A program made the position numbers and the translations under genes. A DNA stretch of 64,000 nt from Hofstenia miamia (taxonomy: Eukaryota > Xenacoelomorpha > Acoela), in the NCBI GenBank assembly GCA_004352715.1, contig SCFE01000074.1, positions 1,900,133 through 1,964,132 on the forward strand, read 5' to 3'. This document shows, piece after piece, positions 21,660 through 34,412 of the stretch (the stretch's first letter is position 1; each line of letters begins with the position of its first letter). Under the pieces are notes generated by a model, which was not told the DNA's origin, made no database searches, and was given only the letters and a program-made list of their open reading frames with translations.

Positions 21660-22955
21660 TAACGACAACAATCGTAAATGGTACGAATTTATAAAAGGGT
21701 GCTATTGTTTATTATAAATTACAAGTTGTTAATCCTGTGTTTTTGAAAATGTCGACTGGAGCTTTGGAGCAATTTCTGGAAGATATTTAGTTCTATATGC
21801 ATTTACCTACCACTTTTAAATCGTCCAACTTCACGAGACGTTATAAGTTTATATTCCAAAGATGACGTTCATCAAGATGATTGTACTTGATCATTCGACG
21901 TGATCATTAAAAGATACCAAGTGCAATAACTCTACAGTGGATAAACTCAACAGTAAGTATCTGTTGCATTGTGCTCAACGATTTTTAGGGAAGGAACAAT
22001 GTCAGCACTCAATGAGAATACTCTGTTGTTGTCCAGAACCGAAAACGTCCACACTTTGTTTTAAGATGTCCAAAAGTGATGTAAGATAGTCAATCTAAAA
22101 GCTTTAATATGCATTACACAAATTTAAAGATGTATTCAGATGTATTCTTGAAATGTACTCCTTGGTTCAATAGAAATAGCCCAATTTTCATTACTAAATG
22201 TATTCTCTAAGCAACAGATCTCCACTCTGGTTTCTTGGCATAACACAATCATGGGATACTGCATTTGAAGATTGTTTCAATTTCATTTCACGAGTTGGAT
22301 TGTGTTTTTATAGCACTTTTTTGATAAATCATTGTTATAATTGTTTAGTAGGCTTTAAAAGCAATGCCATTAATTATTTGTGCAAGAATTTGATATAATG
22401 AAGTGCAAAATTCTCAAATCTGGTGTTGTTTAAATCAATAATCCGAAATTATGTAAAATTTTTTTTTAGCAATTTTTGTAACTTTATTACAAAACCTTCT
22501 CGGAATATTCATATAAATATAGTTTTCCATTACTACTTTATCAATCTATGCATAAAGTTAACAAAAAACATTAATTATGACATTAAATGATAGATAACAT
22601 CATTAAATTAAATTGAGATTTACGCCTCTGATAATTTTAGATATTAAAGCTTGCCATGATCTGTTATTATGTATACCTTGCCCTAATGAACATTGACTTA
22701 GCAATTAATCTAAAAAATTTTGCTTTGCAGAGAAAAATAGCGTGAACACCGTGCATGCACACTGTGCAAAAGTTAGAATTCTAGCAAAGACGCACTTGGA
22801 CTTGACGAAATTCTCTATCTTACAGTGCTTTCAGCTATTAAATGTCTTTATTAGTTCGTGAATTGTAAGCATTTAAATATTTTTTGAGGAAGTAATCACA
22901 GGTTGCAAGAAATTTCTAGTGAAAATAGGCCTAATAATGCAAATTTTCTATGGTG
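21660..22955. other. AT-rich DNA with no recognised gene
   Basis: Only short, unsupported frames. It ends in TA repeats around an N gap at 22979-23154. Confidence 0.5.
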
Positions 22956-22978
22956 ATATATATATATATATATACTAT

Positions 22979-23154
22979 NNNNNNNNNNNNNNNNNNNNNN
23001 NNNNNNNNNNNNNNNNNNNNNNNNNNNNNNNNNNNNNNNNNNNNNNNNNNNNNNNNNNNNNNNNNNNNNNNNNNNNNNNNNNNNNNNNNNNNNNNNNNNN
23101 NNNNNNNNNNNNNNNNNNNNNNNNNNNNNNNNNNNNNNNNNNNNNNNNNNNNNN
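22979..23154. other. Assembly gap in TA repeat
   Basis: 176 N bases with long TA runs on both sides, so probably unresolved microsatellite. Confidence 0.95.
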
Positions 23155-23186
<32 letters not shown>

Positions 23187-23246
23187 CAAATCCATACAAA
23201 AGTAGAGGGTGCATGTCATTAAAAAACCAAAAATATACATAAAGTT

Positions 23247-23252
23247 TTTATT
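23247..23252 (-). promoter_or_regulatory. Candidate polyadenylation signal AATAAA
   Basis: The minus-strand AATAAA lies about 240 bases past the stop codon of the DEG/ENaC gene. Confidence 0.35.
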
Positions 23253-23491
23253 TCAATACATTGACACATACATTACAATAATATTTTAGCATACTTGAAG
23301 CAAATCTTAGAATGTGTATTTTCAAAAGCTTAGCACAAAGATCTATGAAATAGTCATACTTTGAAAGTTTTCAGCATTTCAGTCTTTTAAATATACTAAG
23401 TAAAATGCAAGCTGTGTGGAGATAATTTGAATAGAAGTTCATTGAAATCAAAACTTGGGTTATATAAAGTATTAATAAAATGTATTTTAGT

Positions 23492-25811
23492 TCATTGATG
23501 GATTGCCTTTGAAATGAAGTGGAAAATAAGATGAAATACTATCATAAATACTTGAGAAAATGTTAAAATAGACCAACCAACAAACATGCCAATATTGCCA
23601 GCAAAAGCTGACAAAAGTTGTTTAGAAGAGTAGGCTGAATGCTCAATAAATGTCTCATCTTTCGTATCTTCAAAGTAAATTTGAATTTTTGCAAAACTTT
23701 TGTTAATTTCTATAAGAAGTTGGTCCTCAGTAATTTTTCCTTGAAAAAATTCTTTTAGCAATTCAATTATAAATATCTTTGGCTTAGTACTATAAGAGAC
23801 TAAAACTTCATGAATAAAATAATACATAGATTGCTTATTTAGGAAATTGCCATATGTAGTTTTCACTTGATATTGTTCTTCAAGACATGATTTAGGACAG
23901 TTGCAAAGTTTCTTTAAGTTTGAAGTGAAGGTTTTAACAACTCTAGATTTACATCTCCACTGCAATTCATTATCGGGATTACACATTGGGAAGGGAATAT
24001 TGGGATTGCCATTATCATCATAAAAAATATTAAAATATGTGTCAGTACAATTACAAGCATTTCGCAAATATTTATGCAAACAGTATTGCCAACAGACATC
24101 TTGATTGTACCTCGGCCAATCTCTGAGTAGATCTTCATATTTAGAATTATTAGAGATTAAGAATTCATAGAATTTCTTACTTTGAAAACCTAATTCCACT
24201 GCCAGCTTCATTTCATCCAGTGGCTCCCAATTAGGAAAGTGATGAACACATGGTGCATTTGCTGATTCTCTTTTAAATGTTTGCTTTCTTAAAGAAATTC
24301 TGGTCATCATTCCTGATTTAATCAATATTCCCTGCCTCTCTGGAAGTGGATAAGATTCCATAGAATTGATTGTGACACTGATGCCACCACCATTTTCGTG
24401 AAATGCAATATTATCATTCTCAAAAATAATGAGATTGAGCAGAATCAATACCAGCATTAATTCCAGACAAAAACGTTTTTATATCATCCCTTTTTGTAAT
24501 TATATAACATTTTCCCAATTTAGAATTTAGAAATTGTTTATTCGAAATTCCAGTTATTCTGTATAGATGAGAATCAAGTATAAAATTTTGAAATGATGGG
24601 CCGAAAGTATATGGAATAATAGGATGAATTGGTATCACATATTTAGTGTAATGAATAAAAGAATATGGAAGATCAAGCTTATAAAATTTCTTCAGTCTTA
24701 TATCAAACAGATTATAGTCACGTTCTTCAAACAAATGTGAGTGAGTTTTCTGAATTTCTGAGGTTGCAGTGGTGTCATCAATTGCTTGAAATGTAAATGC
24801 AAAAGAATTCTCAACTGACACAGAACGGAATGTGATGTTCACTGGAGCTTTCAAATATCTTACATCTGGGCTAAGTAAGTCATAAAATGTAATTTCTTGT
24901 CTATAATTTTCTACATAATTTCCACTTGAATCCTTAATTGTAACATAATTAGCACGGCGCCTCATATTGAAATGCGTAAAGTTGATCTTAACGTATGCAG
25001 TATTTGAGTCATTAACATATATTATATAAGAAATGTGAATTTGTTTTAATTTCTCTCTGTTGTCTAACACTACTTCTTGTTCACTATCATTAGCTTTGTA
25101 AAAAATTTCTTTGAACTCATACTTACAGTATTCTTCATCTTCAAGAAATTGACATTCTATATGTTCATCACAAAATTTTGCACATTTCCATGGTGTATAG
25201 GGACATTGCTCATAGTTCCATTCAGACATACACTTTCTATCTGAGTGCTTCTCATTATAATTATGGCGTTTTGGGTAGCATAGCTGTTCATCACTTGCAT
25301 CAGTACAATCAATATCGTCATCACAAAACCAGTCATTAGGAATGCACTGAGTGTGATCCTCACAAGGCCTATAAAAGTTTTCACAACTGAAATTTGTTTT
25401 TTTGAGATTAAGATCCTCTTTATTAAACTGCAAAAGGTTTTTGACTGTCTGCTTTTGATATTCATCCGTTCTTGTGAACTCAAAAATTTGAGAAAATTTA
25501 ACACCTTCTACATTAGCCTTATCAAACATTCCTCCAGGACAAATGGTAATCTGAGGCATATCTAATTGACCATGTTCATTTACTACTACTGAAAAAATGT
25601 CACCTTTTGCATGATATTTATCATAAAGTGGTTTGAATTTAATTCCAAAAACGGTTAAGCTACCAACATAAATGCAAATCCAAATTATAGAAAGAAATAT
25701 GTTTGATGCATTAATAACTTCTGGAAAAAACCACTCAATAATCTTCTTGAGATCCTTGACTAAATTACTGCTTATCCGAACCATTTGATTGGTTGCTAAA
25801 AAAATGATCAT
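23492..25811 (-). CDS. DEG/ENaC sodium channel with LDLa and CUB-like modules (one frameshift)
   Basis: Two overlapping frames (25811-24420 and 24457-23492) encode one DEG/ENaC subunit, an amiloride-type trimeric cation channel of the plasma membrane. TM1 lies at residues 36-57, followed by MPQITICPGG, the family's FPxVTIC block. Two six-cysteine LDLa modules follow (143-178 with CDDDIDCTDASDEQLC; 194-229, degenerate). Residues 255-345 resemble a CUB fold without its cysteines. A GKCY block at 432-436 precedes the frame change. The second frame has the cysteine-rich thumb (DVCWQYC, CNCTDTYF, CNCPKSC) and TM2 with GNIGMFVGWSIL, containing the GxS pore motif. It ends shortly after TM2. A 1-base frame change lies at 24420-24475. 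No intron is visible over 2.3 kb. The start could be Met 1 or Met 10. Confidence 0.85.
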
Positions 25812-26679
25812 TGAAAATATGTCAACAACTCAAGAGAAAAATTTTAATTATTAAATACAATTTACTTTACATTTTTTCTTTAATACCTTAAAGGTGAAAT
25901 AGAAGATAAACTGTCTATTGATTTTGACAGACTAAAGGAACATGCAAATAAGTTCAAATTTTTTAATGCAGTTGACTTCAATACATCTGTACTGTTAAAT
26001 TATGCAATTGTTTTTTGGATATAATATCAATTTTTAAATTGTCAATAATAGAATATGTCATAAAATATTACTTCTATGTAGAATTTGGTGACTAATATTT
26101 AGAGCCTTATTATTTGCAGATTGGAATGACTGGCATTGGGCAAGCTAGTTTGAAATTAAAACCCAATTGGAAATGCATATATATAGTATTTACAAGTAAC
26201 TTTCTTGATGTATTTGCCAATTTTATATGCAAATATTAATGTTCAGAATGTTTAGAGGAAGTGTTGAATTTTTACCAAAATATTTCTCCTTTTAAGAGAT
26301 TTTAAGTGCATCACTTGGAATTAATAAAGTATATAATTACTGATATATTTTCAGCTGCTATGCAATTGAAAATATTCAATGGTGGCTGCATGTGAAATCT
26401 ATCAGTGCATACATGGTTGTTGAAATAATCTCTAATTTTAATTATATTCTGAAAATCTAAAAATTTTTCATTTAAATCTTTATAGAAGCATATATCATTC
26501 AAAGGCAGAGTTCACATTTTGGTAATATACCTGAAAATCATTTTTGAAATTTTTTAAAAATATATATCAATAGCATATCTATAGATAATTTTATCAAGTA
26601 CCTAGTTCTGAATTTGCAAAATTTGCCACATTATATTTGCTGATTTGTAATATTTTGTCCATTACTGATGATCTTATTC
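25812..26679. other. Upstream flank of the DEG/ENaC gene, no other gene recognised
   Basis: AT-rich. A 63-codon minus frame at 26502-26311 has no recognisable motif and is not supported. No promoter element could be assigned with confidence. Confidence 0.4.
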
Positions 26680-26847
26680 ACTTGAAGCACTTTTCTTAAG
26701 TTTGTGAATGTGTTTATCTAATGTGAAAATGTTTTAACACTATTTACTGTTATCCAAGCTAATTTCATCACATATTTAAGGAAAGACAACTGCAAAATCT
26801 AATAAAGTTTTCAAATTTATGGGGAATTATTTTTAAAAAACTTCAAC
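26680..26847. repeat. Fragment shared with the Tc1-like element 5' region
   Basis: About 168 bases, nearly identical in order and spacing to 33336-33504, which in the Tc1-like copy is the leader plus the first codons of the transposase. There is no transposase here, so this is a solo fragment or a separate repeat captured by the transposon. Confidence 0.75.
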
Positions 26848-26849
26848 TG

Positions 26850-29090
26850 CTTACCAAAAGTGTTTACTAAAAAGTTTATGGATATATATATATATGGCAA
26901 ATTAAAATTGTCACAATGTTATGAATTAAATAATACTGTTAATATTCTACAAAAATATTTGCAACTTTAGAAAAACCTCAAATTCAATAAGAATATTATT
27001 TTAACACTTATTCTGGATATCATAGATTGATGCAAACAAGAAGTTTATTAAAATCTTCCATTTTATGGAAATTGAAAAATGCAATTTTCATAAAAAACAT
27101 CATTGTTTTCAATTTGCTTTTTTAGATTTCATTCACATAAACCGACATTGTCAGAATAGTCAGTTTTATTAATCAATCATATGGCTAGAAAATTTTTAAT
27201 AGAACAACTTTTAATTAAATTCTTAGAGATAATTTTATAGGATAAATGAATGCATTCTAGTATCAATTTGTAGTAAGTAAACTATGTATGCTAAAAATTT
27301 TTTTCAAATGGATAATTATCTAAATTTAAATATATATATATATATAAATATATATATATGTATATATAAATTCATATGAAAAATCAACTTGGCTTGTTTA
27401 TAATTAGGAGGGGTATTAGCAAATTTAGCCATTTAGTTTTCTAATAAAATGCATTTGCAATTAGACATATGCTTAGATTGCCTTCCATAAAATAGTTTGA
27501 ATTTATATTATGCTACAGCCAATCATAATAGCTCATAAAATTTTCTACAAGTAATTGTATTGTTTTAAACTCAAATTTATAAGGACGAATTTTTTATCTT
27601 ATCAATGAATTTATCAATGCATTTCTCAAGAGCCATTAGAAGCAGAAAATGATTAAACTTAAATGTAGAAGAGTTTCATAAATAAATTTAAAACTTTGCT
27701 TCAATAGGATAAAATTAAAACTGAATTTTGTCAGATGACACCACTAAGCAACTAAAGTTGGTGCTATTTTAGAGAGCAGATTCTGTTATTGCATGACTGC
27801 ATTTTCCTCTGCAAATCTGAGTGCATTTGCCATTTTGAAAAGTTTCTCATGGCAAAATTTTTATTAGTAAATGATTAATGTTAGGATAATGAAAGCAATC
27901 ATGAATAGCGCTGTCAAAAATAGAATTCAATAATGTGCTTCCGTTGCATGCCATTTTTGTGGTTTTATGCTTACAAACAAAACAATATATTGTTGTAGAA
28001 CAATGTTGCCCCAGCGCGCATTAATGTAAAATCACTTGCAATTCAAAATTATTTTTTACATGCTGTGTGCATTCTTAATTAATTAGCATTGTTGCTTTGT
28101 TTATGCGTGCTTACAACAAGCATTGTGAAATAATTATGAGTTAGAGGTCTGTGGCACTGTTACGCTGCAGTTCCGTTCAGTGTACCGATTCCATTGGTAC
28201 AGTACTAGACTAAAAAAACCTTTATTTTTATTCAGAACTTTGTGACCGGAATTATTGATTAATCATTACCTATGTTATTACTCTTGCACTAATTTCACAA
28301 ATGAACTTGTTTTTATTTAACAAGTGGTAAAAACTTTGATTTTGGCGTAGATTTTGACCTATTTTACTGGAGAATGTCACCTTATCTCAATTTTGCATAA
28401 GTTGATTGTCAACTCAAGGCTATGAGACTATCTCACAGCGAACATTTAGCGCTGTTGGGCTATCCATAACTAATCTTGACCATGTTAATGAACGTTTGCT
28501 TTTGTGAAATTAAAAGATGATTCTCAGTTTCTTGTTATATTTTATTTTTAATCTTTTAAGTTACCGGTTTATGTTTTTGAGAAATGCATGGATTACCTTG
28601 TGTATTTTATTTGTGGTACTATACCGTGGAACCAAATGGTAATGGCAATAGGATTTACAGTACTGATGCTATGAAATTTTGACCGAAGCAGTTCAAAGAG
28701 TTCTACAGAAATTTATTGCGAACACTTTTTATTACTAAATTCCCAATATCTTTTTGAATAGCTATGCCATAAATATGTGACACAGAAAACAATCACTATT
28801 TTTTGATATTCATCTTATATATAAATAAATATTTATATCTCTCGCTAGATGTTATTTTAAACTTCCTCATGACCGCGTTTGCAAACATAAATCCTTGAAA
28901 TTTCGTGGGGTGGTGGCTCTTTATACACCCACTCCATACTAAATTTATTTCAGTTCAAATGAATATAGTGGGAGCAATGGCCAAAAATAGGTATTTTGAT
29001 GGAAAGGTGTGTCACGCTAAATGCCTTAGAAATTGAGGACGGTTTTCCGCCAAATGGAAAGTCTTTTGCATTTTTCATAGCTAAAATAGG
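26850..29090. other. AT-rich DNA with no recognised gene
   Basis: Contains a TA cluster at 27330-27368. No reading frame or family could be assigned. Confidence 0.5.
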
Positions 29091-29109
29091 GATATATATA
29101 TATATTTAC

Positions 29110-29140
<31 letters not shown>

Positions 29141-29194
29141 NNNNNNNNNNNNNNNNNNNNNNNNNNNNNNNNNNNNNNNNNNNNNNNNNNNNNN
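29141..29194. other. Assembly gap in TA repeat
   Basis: 54 N bases between long TA runs (29111-29140 and 29199-29230). Confidence 0.95.
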
Positions 29195-29198
29195 TCTT

Positions 29199-29233
<35 letters not shown>

Positions 29234-29920
29234 AAAGAATTGTCGAACATTGATTGTATATTGCACGCACAGTAAAACAATTGAACGAGAGCAATTATAA
29301 TGAATTAAAATATTCTTAATGTAAAATGCTTTTTATATGTTCAAGCCATACTATGTGGTTTATATTCTTAAGCCAATCACATGTACATTTTTTTTCAATA
29401 ACAAATATCAGCTAAAGCAGCATAATCAAAGTTCTCAATTTTTGAAAATGATGACAAACGTAGCTTAGAGTAATTTGTCAAATCATCTCTTTGATAAATG
29501 CGTTATATTAAACTAGGAAGTTCTCAATACATCAAAAGATTGCAATACATTGAAATATTATATTATTGTTGTAATATATATTTTGCTGTTATTGCCATTT
29601 TAATTTACAATAAGGGTACACATAAAGTCAAATGTTGTTCCGGTCAAATCAAATTTTTTGAAAAACTTTGTTTACAACATAATAAGTATAATTTGCATAA
29701 TATTTATGAGATTAAAAAGAATCCAACTATAGTTTAGCTTGTGTATTCTAATATTTCTGCACATTTGCAAAATTTGAAGACTCGCATCTTGGCAATTAAC
29801 TTAGATATATATTCTGGGATAAAACAAAATCTTTTGGAGCAGTTTATTAGAAAAAAATCCTCATTGTTTAAGGTTAAGATCTAAACAAACAGCGACTAAC
29901 ATGTTAATATTAAAATTATA

Positions 29921-30460
29921 GAGTGGTACACTAAATCGCCAATCTATTCCGCTAAAAGCGACGAAGAAACATTAATTTTCTTCATAGTAACAGCCTTATA
30001 CCGAATTTGTTTGATATTGTTCCAATGGGACAAATGTTTATATTAGTTCTGGCAATTATTCATGTGTTAGAAACAATATAGAGGTTATAAATAAATTCAA
30101 AATATCCTAAAAATATTATTATATTTATATTTATTATATATATATATATATATAACTACTAGCTTACATATAATCGTTAATAGTTTTTTGAATCCCGAAT
30201 TGAAGGATGTAGTAACTTGAAATGTTTTGTTTAGCAACGCAAAATTATAGTGCGATAATTAGAATAGCTATATGAAAGTTTTCTTTTATTTTTAGACCGA
30301 TAATGATTACATAAAAGAACTTTCAGAATGCATTAAGGTTAAATTTTAAAATAAAACGCGATAACATATAGTGTGACTATTTGACAAATAATTATTACTG
30401 CCCTCTCGACGACAGCTATTGGCTTTTAGCGAGATAGATTGGCGATTTAGCGTACCACCC
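29921..30460. mobile_element. MULE-like miniature element with 39 bp inverted ends and 9 bp duplication
   Basis: The left end gagtggtacactaaatcgcc continues for about 39 bases and is mirrored by the right end, whose reverse complement begins gggtggtacgctaaatcgcc (about 35 of 39 match). The flanks aaaattata (29912-29920 and 30461-30469) are identical. Long inverted ends plus a 9 bp duplication fit Mutator-like elements. The 540 bp body has no ORF. Superfamily is inferred from structure only. Confidence 0.75.
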
Positions 30461-30987
30461 AAAATTATAGGGAAAAGAAAGATTCTAAAAACACTCATAT
30501 TAGAATTTGTACATACAATCTTAAGCAAAGCGAATGCTATTCATGTATACACTCTTCGCAAATAATTTTTGATAAAATACCATTTATAAGGTTTACAGCT
30601 GCTCATTTTTAGTGCAGAAACGTAACTTAATTAAAAAAAAATTAATAATTCTTACCTAACTGTTTATGAACCAAAACAGGAACGAATGATGTATTTATTG
30701 TTTTAACATCTGTTAAGTTACATTTTATTAGGGATTTTTATTATCAGTGAATTGCCTTGAAATATTAAAATTGCAGAATTAGTTCATAAAATTTAAAATT
30801 GTTAATCTTATATTTTATCCTGCAAATATTTATCAGCTAGGGCATGGATCACAGATTGGTGCTATCCAACCTAAGAATACCTTATAATTGTTTTCACAGA
30901 TCTCCAAGCATTGCAATGAGCTAAACCAAACTAATACCCCAATAGCAAATTTTGGTGACATTAATGAAACATTTAGGCAAAAATGGT

Positions 30988-31122
30988 ACCTTTTTGTTTC
31001 GTCTTTTTGTAACGAAAATTAACCAAAATTTCTCGTTATTTTGTTTCTAAAAATAACCAGAATGTTTTGTCATTTAGTTTCGAAAAGTACCCAATTGTTT
31101 TGTCTTTTATTTTTGAAGGGCA
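30988..31122. repeat. Degenerate 34 bp tandem repeat, four units
   Basis: Four successive units of 34, 34, 34 and 33 bases each begin (a/c)cc and carry a central ttttgtt/ttttgtc block and a (c/t)(g/a)aaa tail. Identity between units is moderate. Confidence 0.6.
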
Positions 31123-32009
31123 ACCCATTACATTAATTAACATTGTATTCAAAATTTTGGTAGAAAATGAATACATAAAAATGTAATAAAATTAAATATC
31201 AAATATTGGCCTGCTGTTCATGCATTGCAAAATGAAAGATCGCTATAAGGATATTATCAGGAATAAAAAGTATGCTCTGCTAAAATTTAACAAAAATTGT
31301 GTTGTAGTCAAATCTGTTCATTCCTCCATGCAGTACGCTGCATATATATATATATATATATATATATACAGTATATATCAATGAAACTGAAAAATCGACT
31401 TGACGTTTTGTGTGTAATCTGCTCTATATACAGGCTTATGCAATGCAATTCCAAAAATCATATCTACTTAATATGAATTTTACTATATATTTAAAAATAT
31501 TACAAAATTAGTTACATTTTTGTTTCCAAATGGTGATAAATTAATAATACATAATCATATCTTGCAAATGTATAGAAGTATATATGCAAATCTTCCCAAA
31601 TAGAAGTTGAAAGTTGAAACTTGTATCTAGTTGATCATTATAAGGAAGGGTTTATCCCCTTCTGGAGTTAGAAGCATACATTAATGAAACGTTGTTGCAA
31701 GAATCACTTCTTTGGCAAATTAATCAATAAATTCATGATATCTAAAATATGCAACTTTACTATTAAAAAAATTAAATTTATCTTTAACAAAATTTTTTCT
31801 GTTTGTTCTTTTAAGTAGAATACATTTACCGTCTTTTTGAAAATTATATTTCTAAATAAATTCAAATTTAGATTTAATTGAAAGTTTTAAATATTTAGCA
31901 GTACATTATAGAATTATGCAGTAGTATACATATGCATATGGAAAATGTATATCTAATTGATCAGCATTTCTTGATAGTGCGGTGAGGTCAGCTGTGCATT
32001 GAATCTAAA
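31123..32009. other. AT-rich DNA with a (TA)n run at 31342-31368
   Basis: No gene or element recognised. Confidence 0.5.
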
Positions 32010-33775
32010 TACATACTAAAAATATGTATTCGACCACCTTGATATTTTCAATAAATAATGAACATTGGATAGAATGTGCCTAAAATTATAACTAACTGTT
32101 ACATTGATTGAGAAAAGAATATCTGTATGTCTAATACCATAAAATATGTAGAATAACAATTGGCTATTAATTTTTAATCAAAATTAGAAAACTTGTATAG
32201 GAAAAATGTATTCATTCGGCCTCCTGAACAAAATTTAACAAATGAGCAAATCTAAAAAAAGTAAATTCAAAATAAAATTTATAAATTAAGAATTGATGCA
32301 ATATAAGCACTTAGCAACAAAATTGTCTCCTCTACTATTTTGAAGAGTGTCCCTTTAAGCGAATCACAGTTTCAAGCCGATCAGGGATTGAAGCAAAAAG
32401 TCTTTCAATAAAGTTGTTGGGAATTGCATAGAATTATTTCTTTATTGCTTTCCGCAGCTCGTCTTCAGTGTGAAGAGCATGCTGTCCAATTCGATATTTG
32501 ACCTCTTTCCACATATTTTCGATAATGTTAAGGTCTGGAGATTGATCAGGCCAGTCAGCAAGGATAGCAACCCCATTATTATGGAAAGAGTTTTTCATTT
32601 CTTTTGAGGTATGACACGGAGCATCATTCTGCTGATATATTGAATCACTTGTAAGGAGTGGCAAGAGTTCCTTCTATAAAATCCAAGCATATTGAGAGTT
32701 TCGGAGAGTACTAGTGATGTGAACTATCTTGCGAAGACCACACTTCCATATTGCACTCAATACATTGACAGACTTCCCACAATACTTCATGGCAAACTGA
32801 GCCAAGAATCTGATCTTATGCTCAGTTAGTCAACATTATTTTTGATGAATATAGTTCAAATCTTGACTCATCTGAAAATATAACATTAAATCAATGTTCA
32901 GACGAGTTGTCTCTGATCAATTTGGCCCACCTCAGCCGGCGTAATCTTAGGTTTGAGGTTAAGTATGGCCTTCTGGGTGCCACAAAGTCCCAATTGAGTA
33001 CTTCTTCAGAATGTTTCTCACAGTTTTTGCCGTCAAGAAGTTACCATCAGCCCATTTCTTGCGAAGTTCCTCTGAGGTCTTCCTAGGATTTTTCTTTGAA
33101 AGGCAAACAAGATCTGACTTGGAAGTTTTGGAGTCTTCTTTGGTTTTCCAGACTTTGGCTTAGGGTCAATGATGTTTTCAGAAGTGAAAAGTCTGATGAT
33201 ATCCCCGACAGTACTTCGAGGTCGCTCTACAAGTCGGGCTATATTACGTTGATTCATCCCTTCCAAAAGTTTGGAGATAATCAACTGGCGGATGGCAATA
33301 GGTAGATAATCAGGCATCCTAAATGTTGAAGAAAGACTTGAAGCACTTTTCATAAGTTTGTGAATGTGTTTATCTAATGTGAAAATGCTTTAACAGTATT
33401 TACTGTTATCCAAGCAAATTACATCATATATTTAAGGAAAGACAACTGCAAAAATCTAATAAAGTTTTCAAATTCATTGGGAGTTATTTTTAAAAAACTT
33501 CAACCCTAGACATTTTCAAAATAAATAAACAGCTCAATAAATGAAATTATTTACACATTATCTGATTTAGTCTGGAGTGGCCAAATAAATTTTTCAAAGA
33601 AAAAATTTGGGAACCACAAGCTTTGTAGGATTTCTCCTTGAGATTTAAATAAACAGAGAAAATATGCCTCAAAATTGATGAATTCCCCTTTCTGCAACAC
33701 CAAATCTAATTAAAAATTCTTGGAATTATTGTTGACAAATCATGGGTGGCCGGATTCTTTTTTCAAGTACTGTAT
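32010..33775 (-). mobile_element. Tc1-like transposon with IR/DR ends, dead transposase
   Basis: The right end reverse complements to tacagtacttgaaaaaagaa then tccggccacc. The left end starts tacatactaaaaatatgtat then tcgaccacc. Related inner copies occur about 170-190 bases inside each end (near 32213 and 33577), the IR/DR layout of Sleeping Beauty-type elements. The minus-strand transposase starts at 33353 or 33317 with paired helix-turn-helix sequence (ISKLLEGMNQRNIARLVERP). Its C-terminal part lies at 32664-32434 (DAPCHTS, WPDQSPDLNIIENMWKEVK). Several frame changes and stops separate them. The usual QQDNAPCH block reads QQNDAPCH, so the second catalytic Asp is displaced. It is a 1.77 kb inactive copy. 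Confidence 0.8.
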
Positions 33776-34030
33776 ATCTTAATCTTTTACAAATTGATCA
33801 GCATAGATTAATTTGGTACTAGAAATAGAATGAATCAAAATTCTGCATGCTAAGTGGAGGACAAGCATATACTCCCAAAGATAATTTTTAATACTCCTCA
33901 GAAAAAACCGGTTGAAGATACTAAATACCGATATATTACGCAAGGCAAATAATACTACGTTACCTTAAATCGATTTAAATGCATATAATTTTTATATACT
34001 GCTAATCCTATTACCAGGGGTGCATTGCTT

Positions 34031-34404
34031 CAGAGTTGTCAACGAGCCGACTTTTTTAAGCTCGGGTCGGCTCATTTTACTTTTGAGTAATTTCGGCTTG
34101 GCTCGGCTCGGCTCGCCACATAGAACCGTTCAATGAGGCTCATTTTAGCTCGATATTTTTTCAAAAATACTGCATTCTCAGAAATTTTTAAATAGCTCTT
34201 CCTAATTATTTAATAAACATTTTAAAATATGATTATAAAAAAGGTATATTGAATAAAAAAATAAGAAAAATCTGCATAAGCAAATTAAAAAGCAGAAATA
34301 TAAATTGGCTAGGCTTAATAAAGGCTCGTTTTGGGCTGGTTGTATATCAAATGCTCTGCTCAAGCTCGGCTCGGCTTGGGAGGCTCGGCTCGTTGACAAG
34401 TCTG
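34031..34404. mobile_element. GGCTC hAT-type miniature element with perfect 8 bp duplication
   Basis: The ends are cagagttgtcaacgagcc and ctcgttgacaagtctg. The flanks cattgctt (34023-34030 and 34405-34412) are identical. GGCTC pentamers are concentrated near both ends. The interior is collinear with the copies at 6412-6740, 9935-10202 and 60559-60871. Confidence 0.9.
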
Positions 34405-34412
34405 CATTGCTT

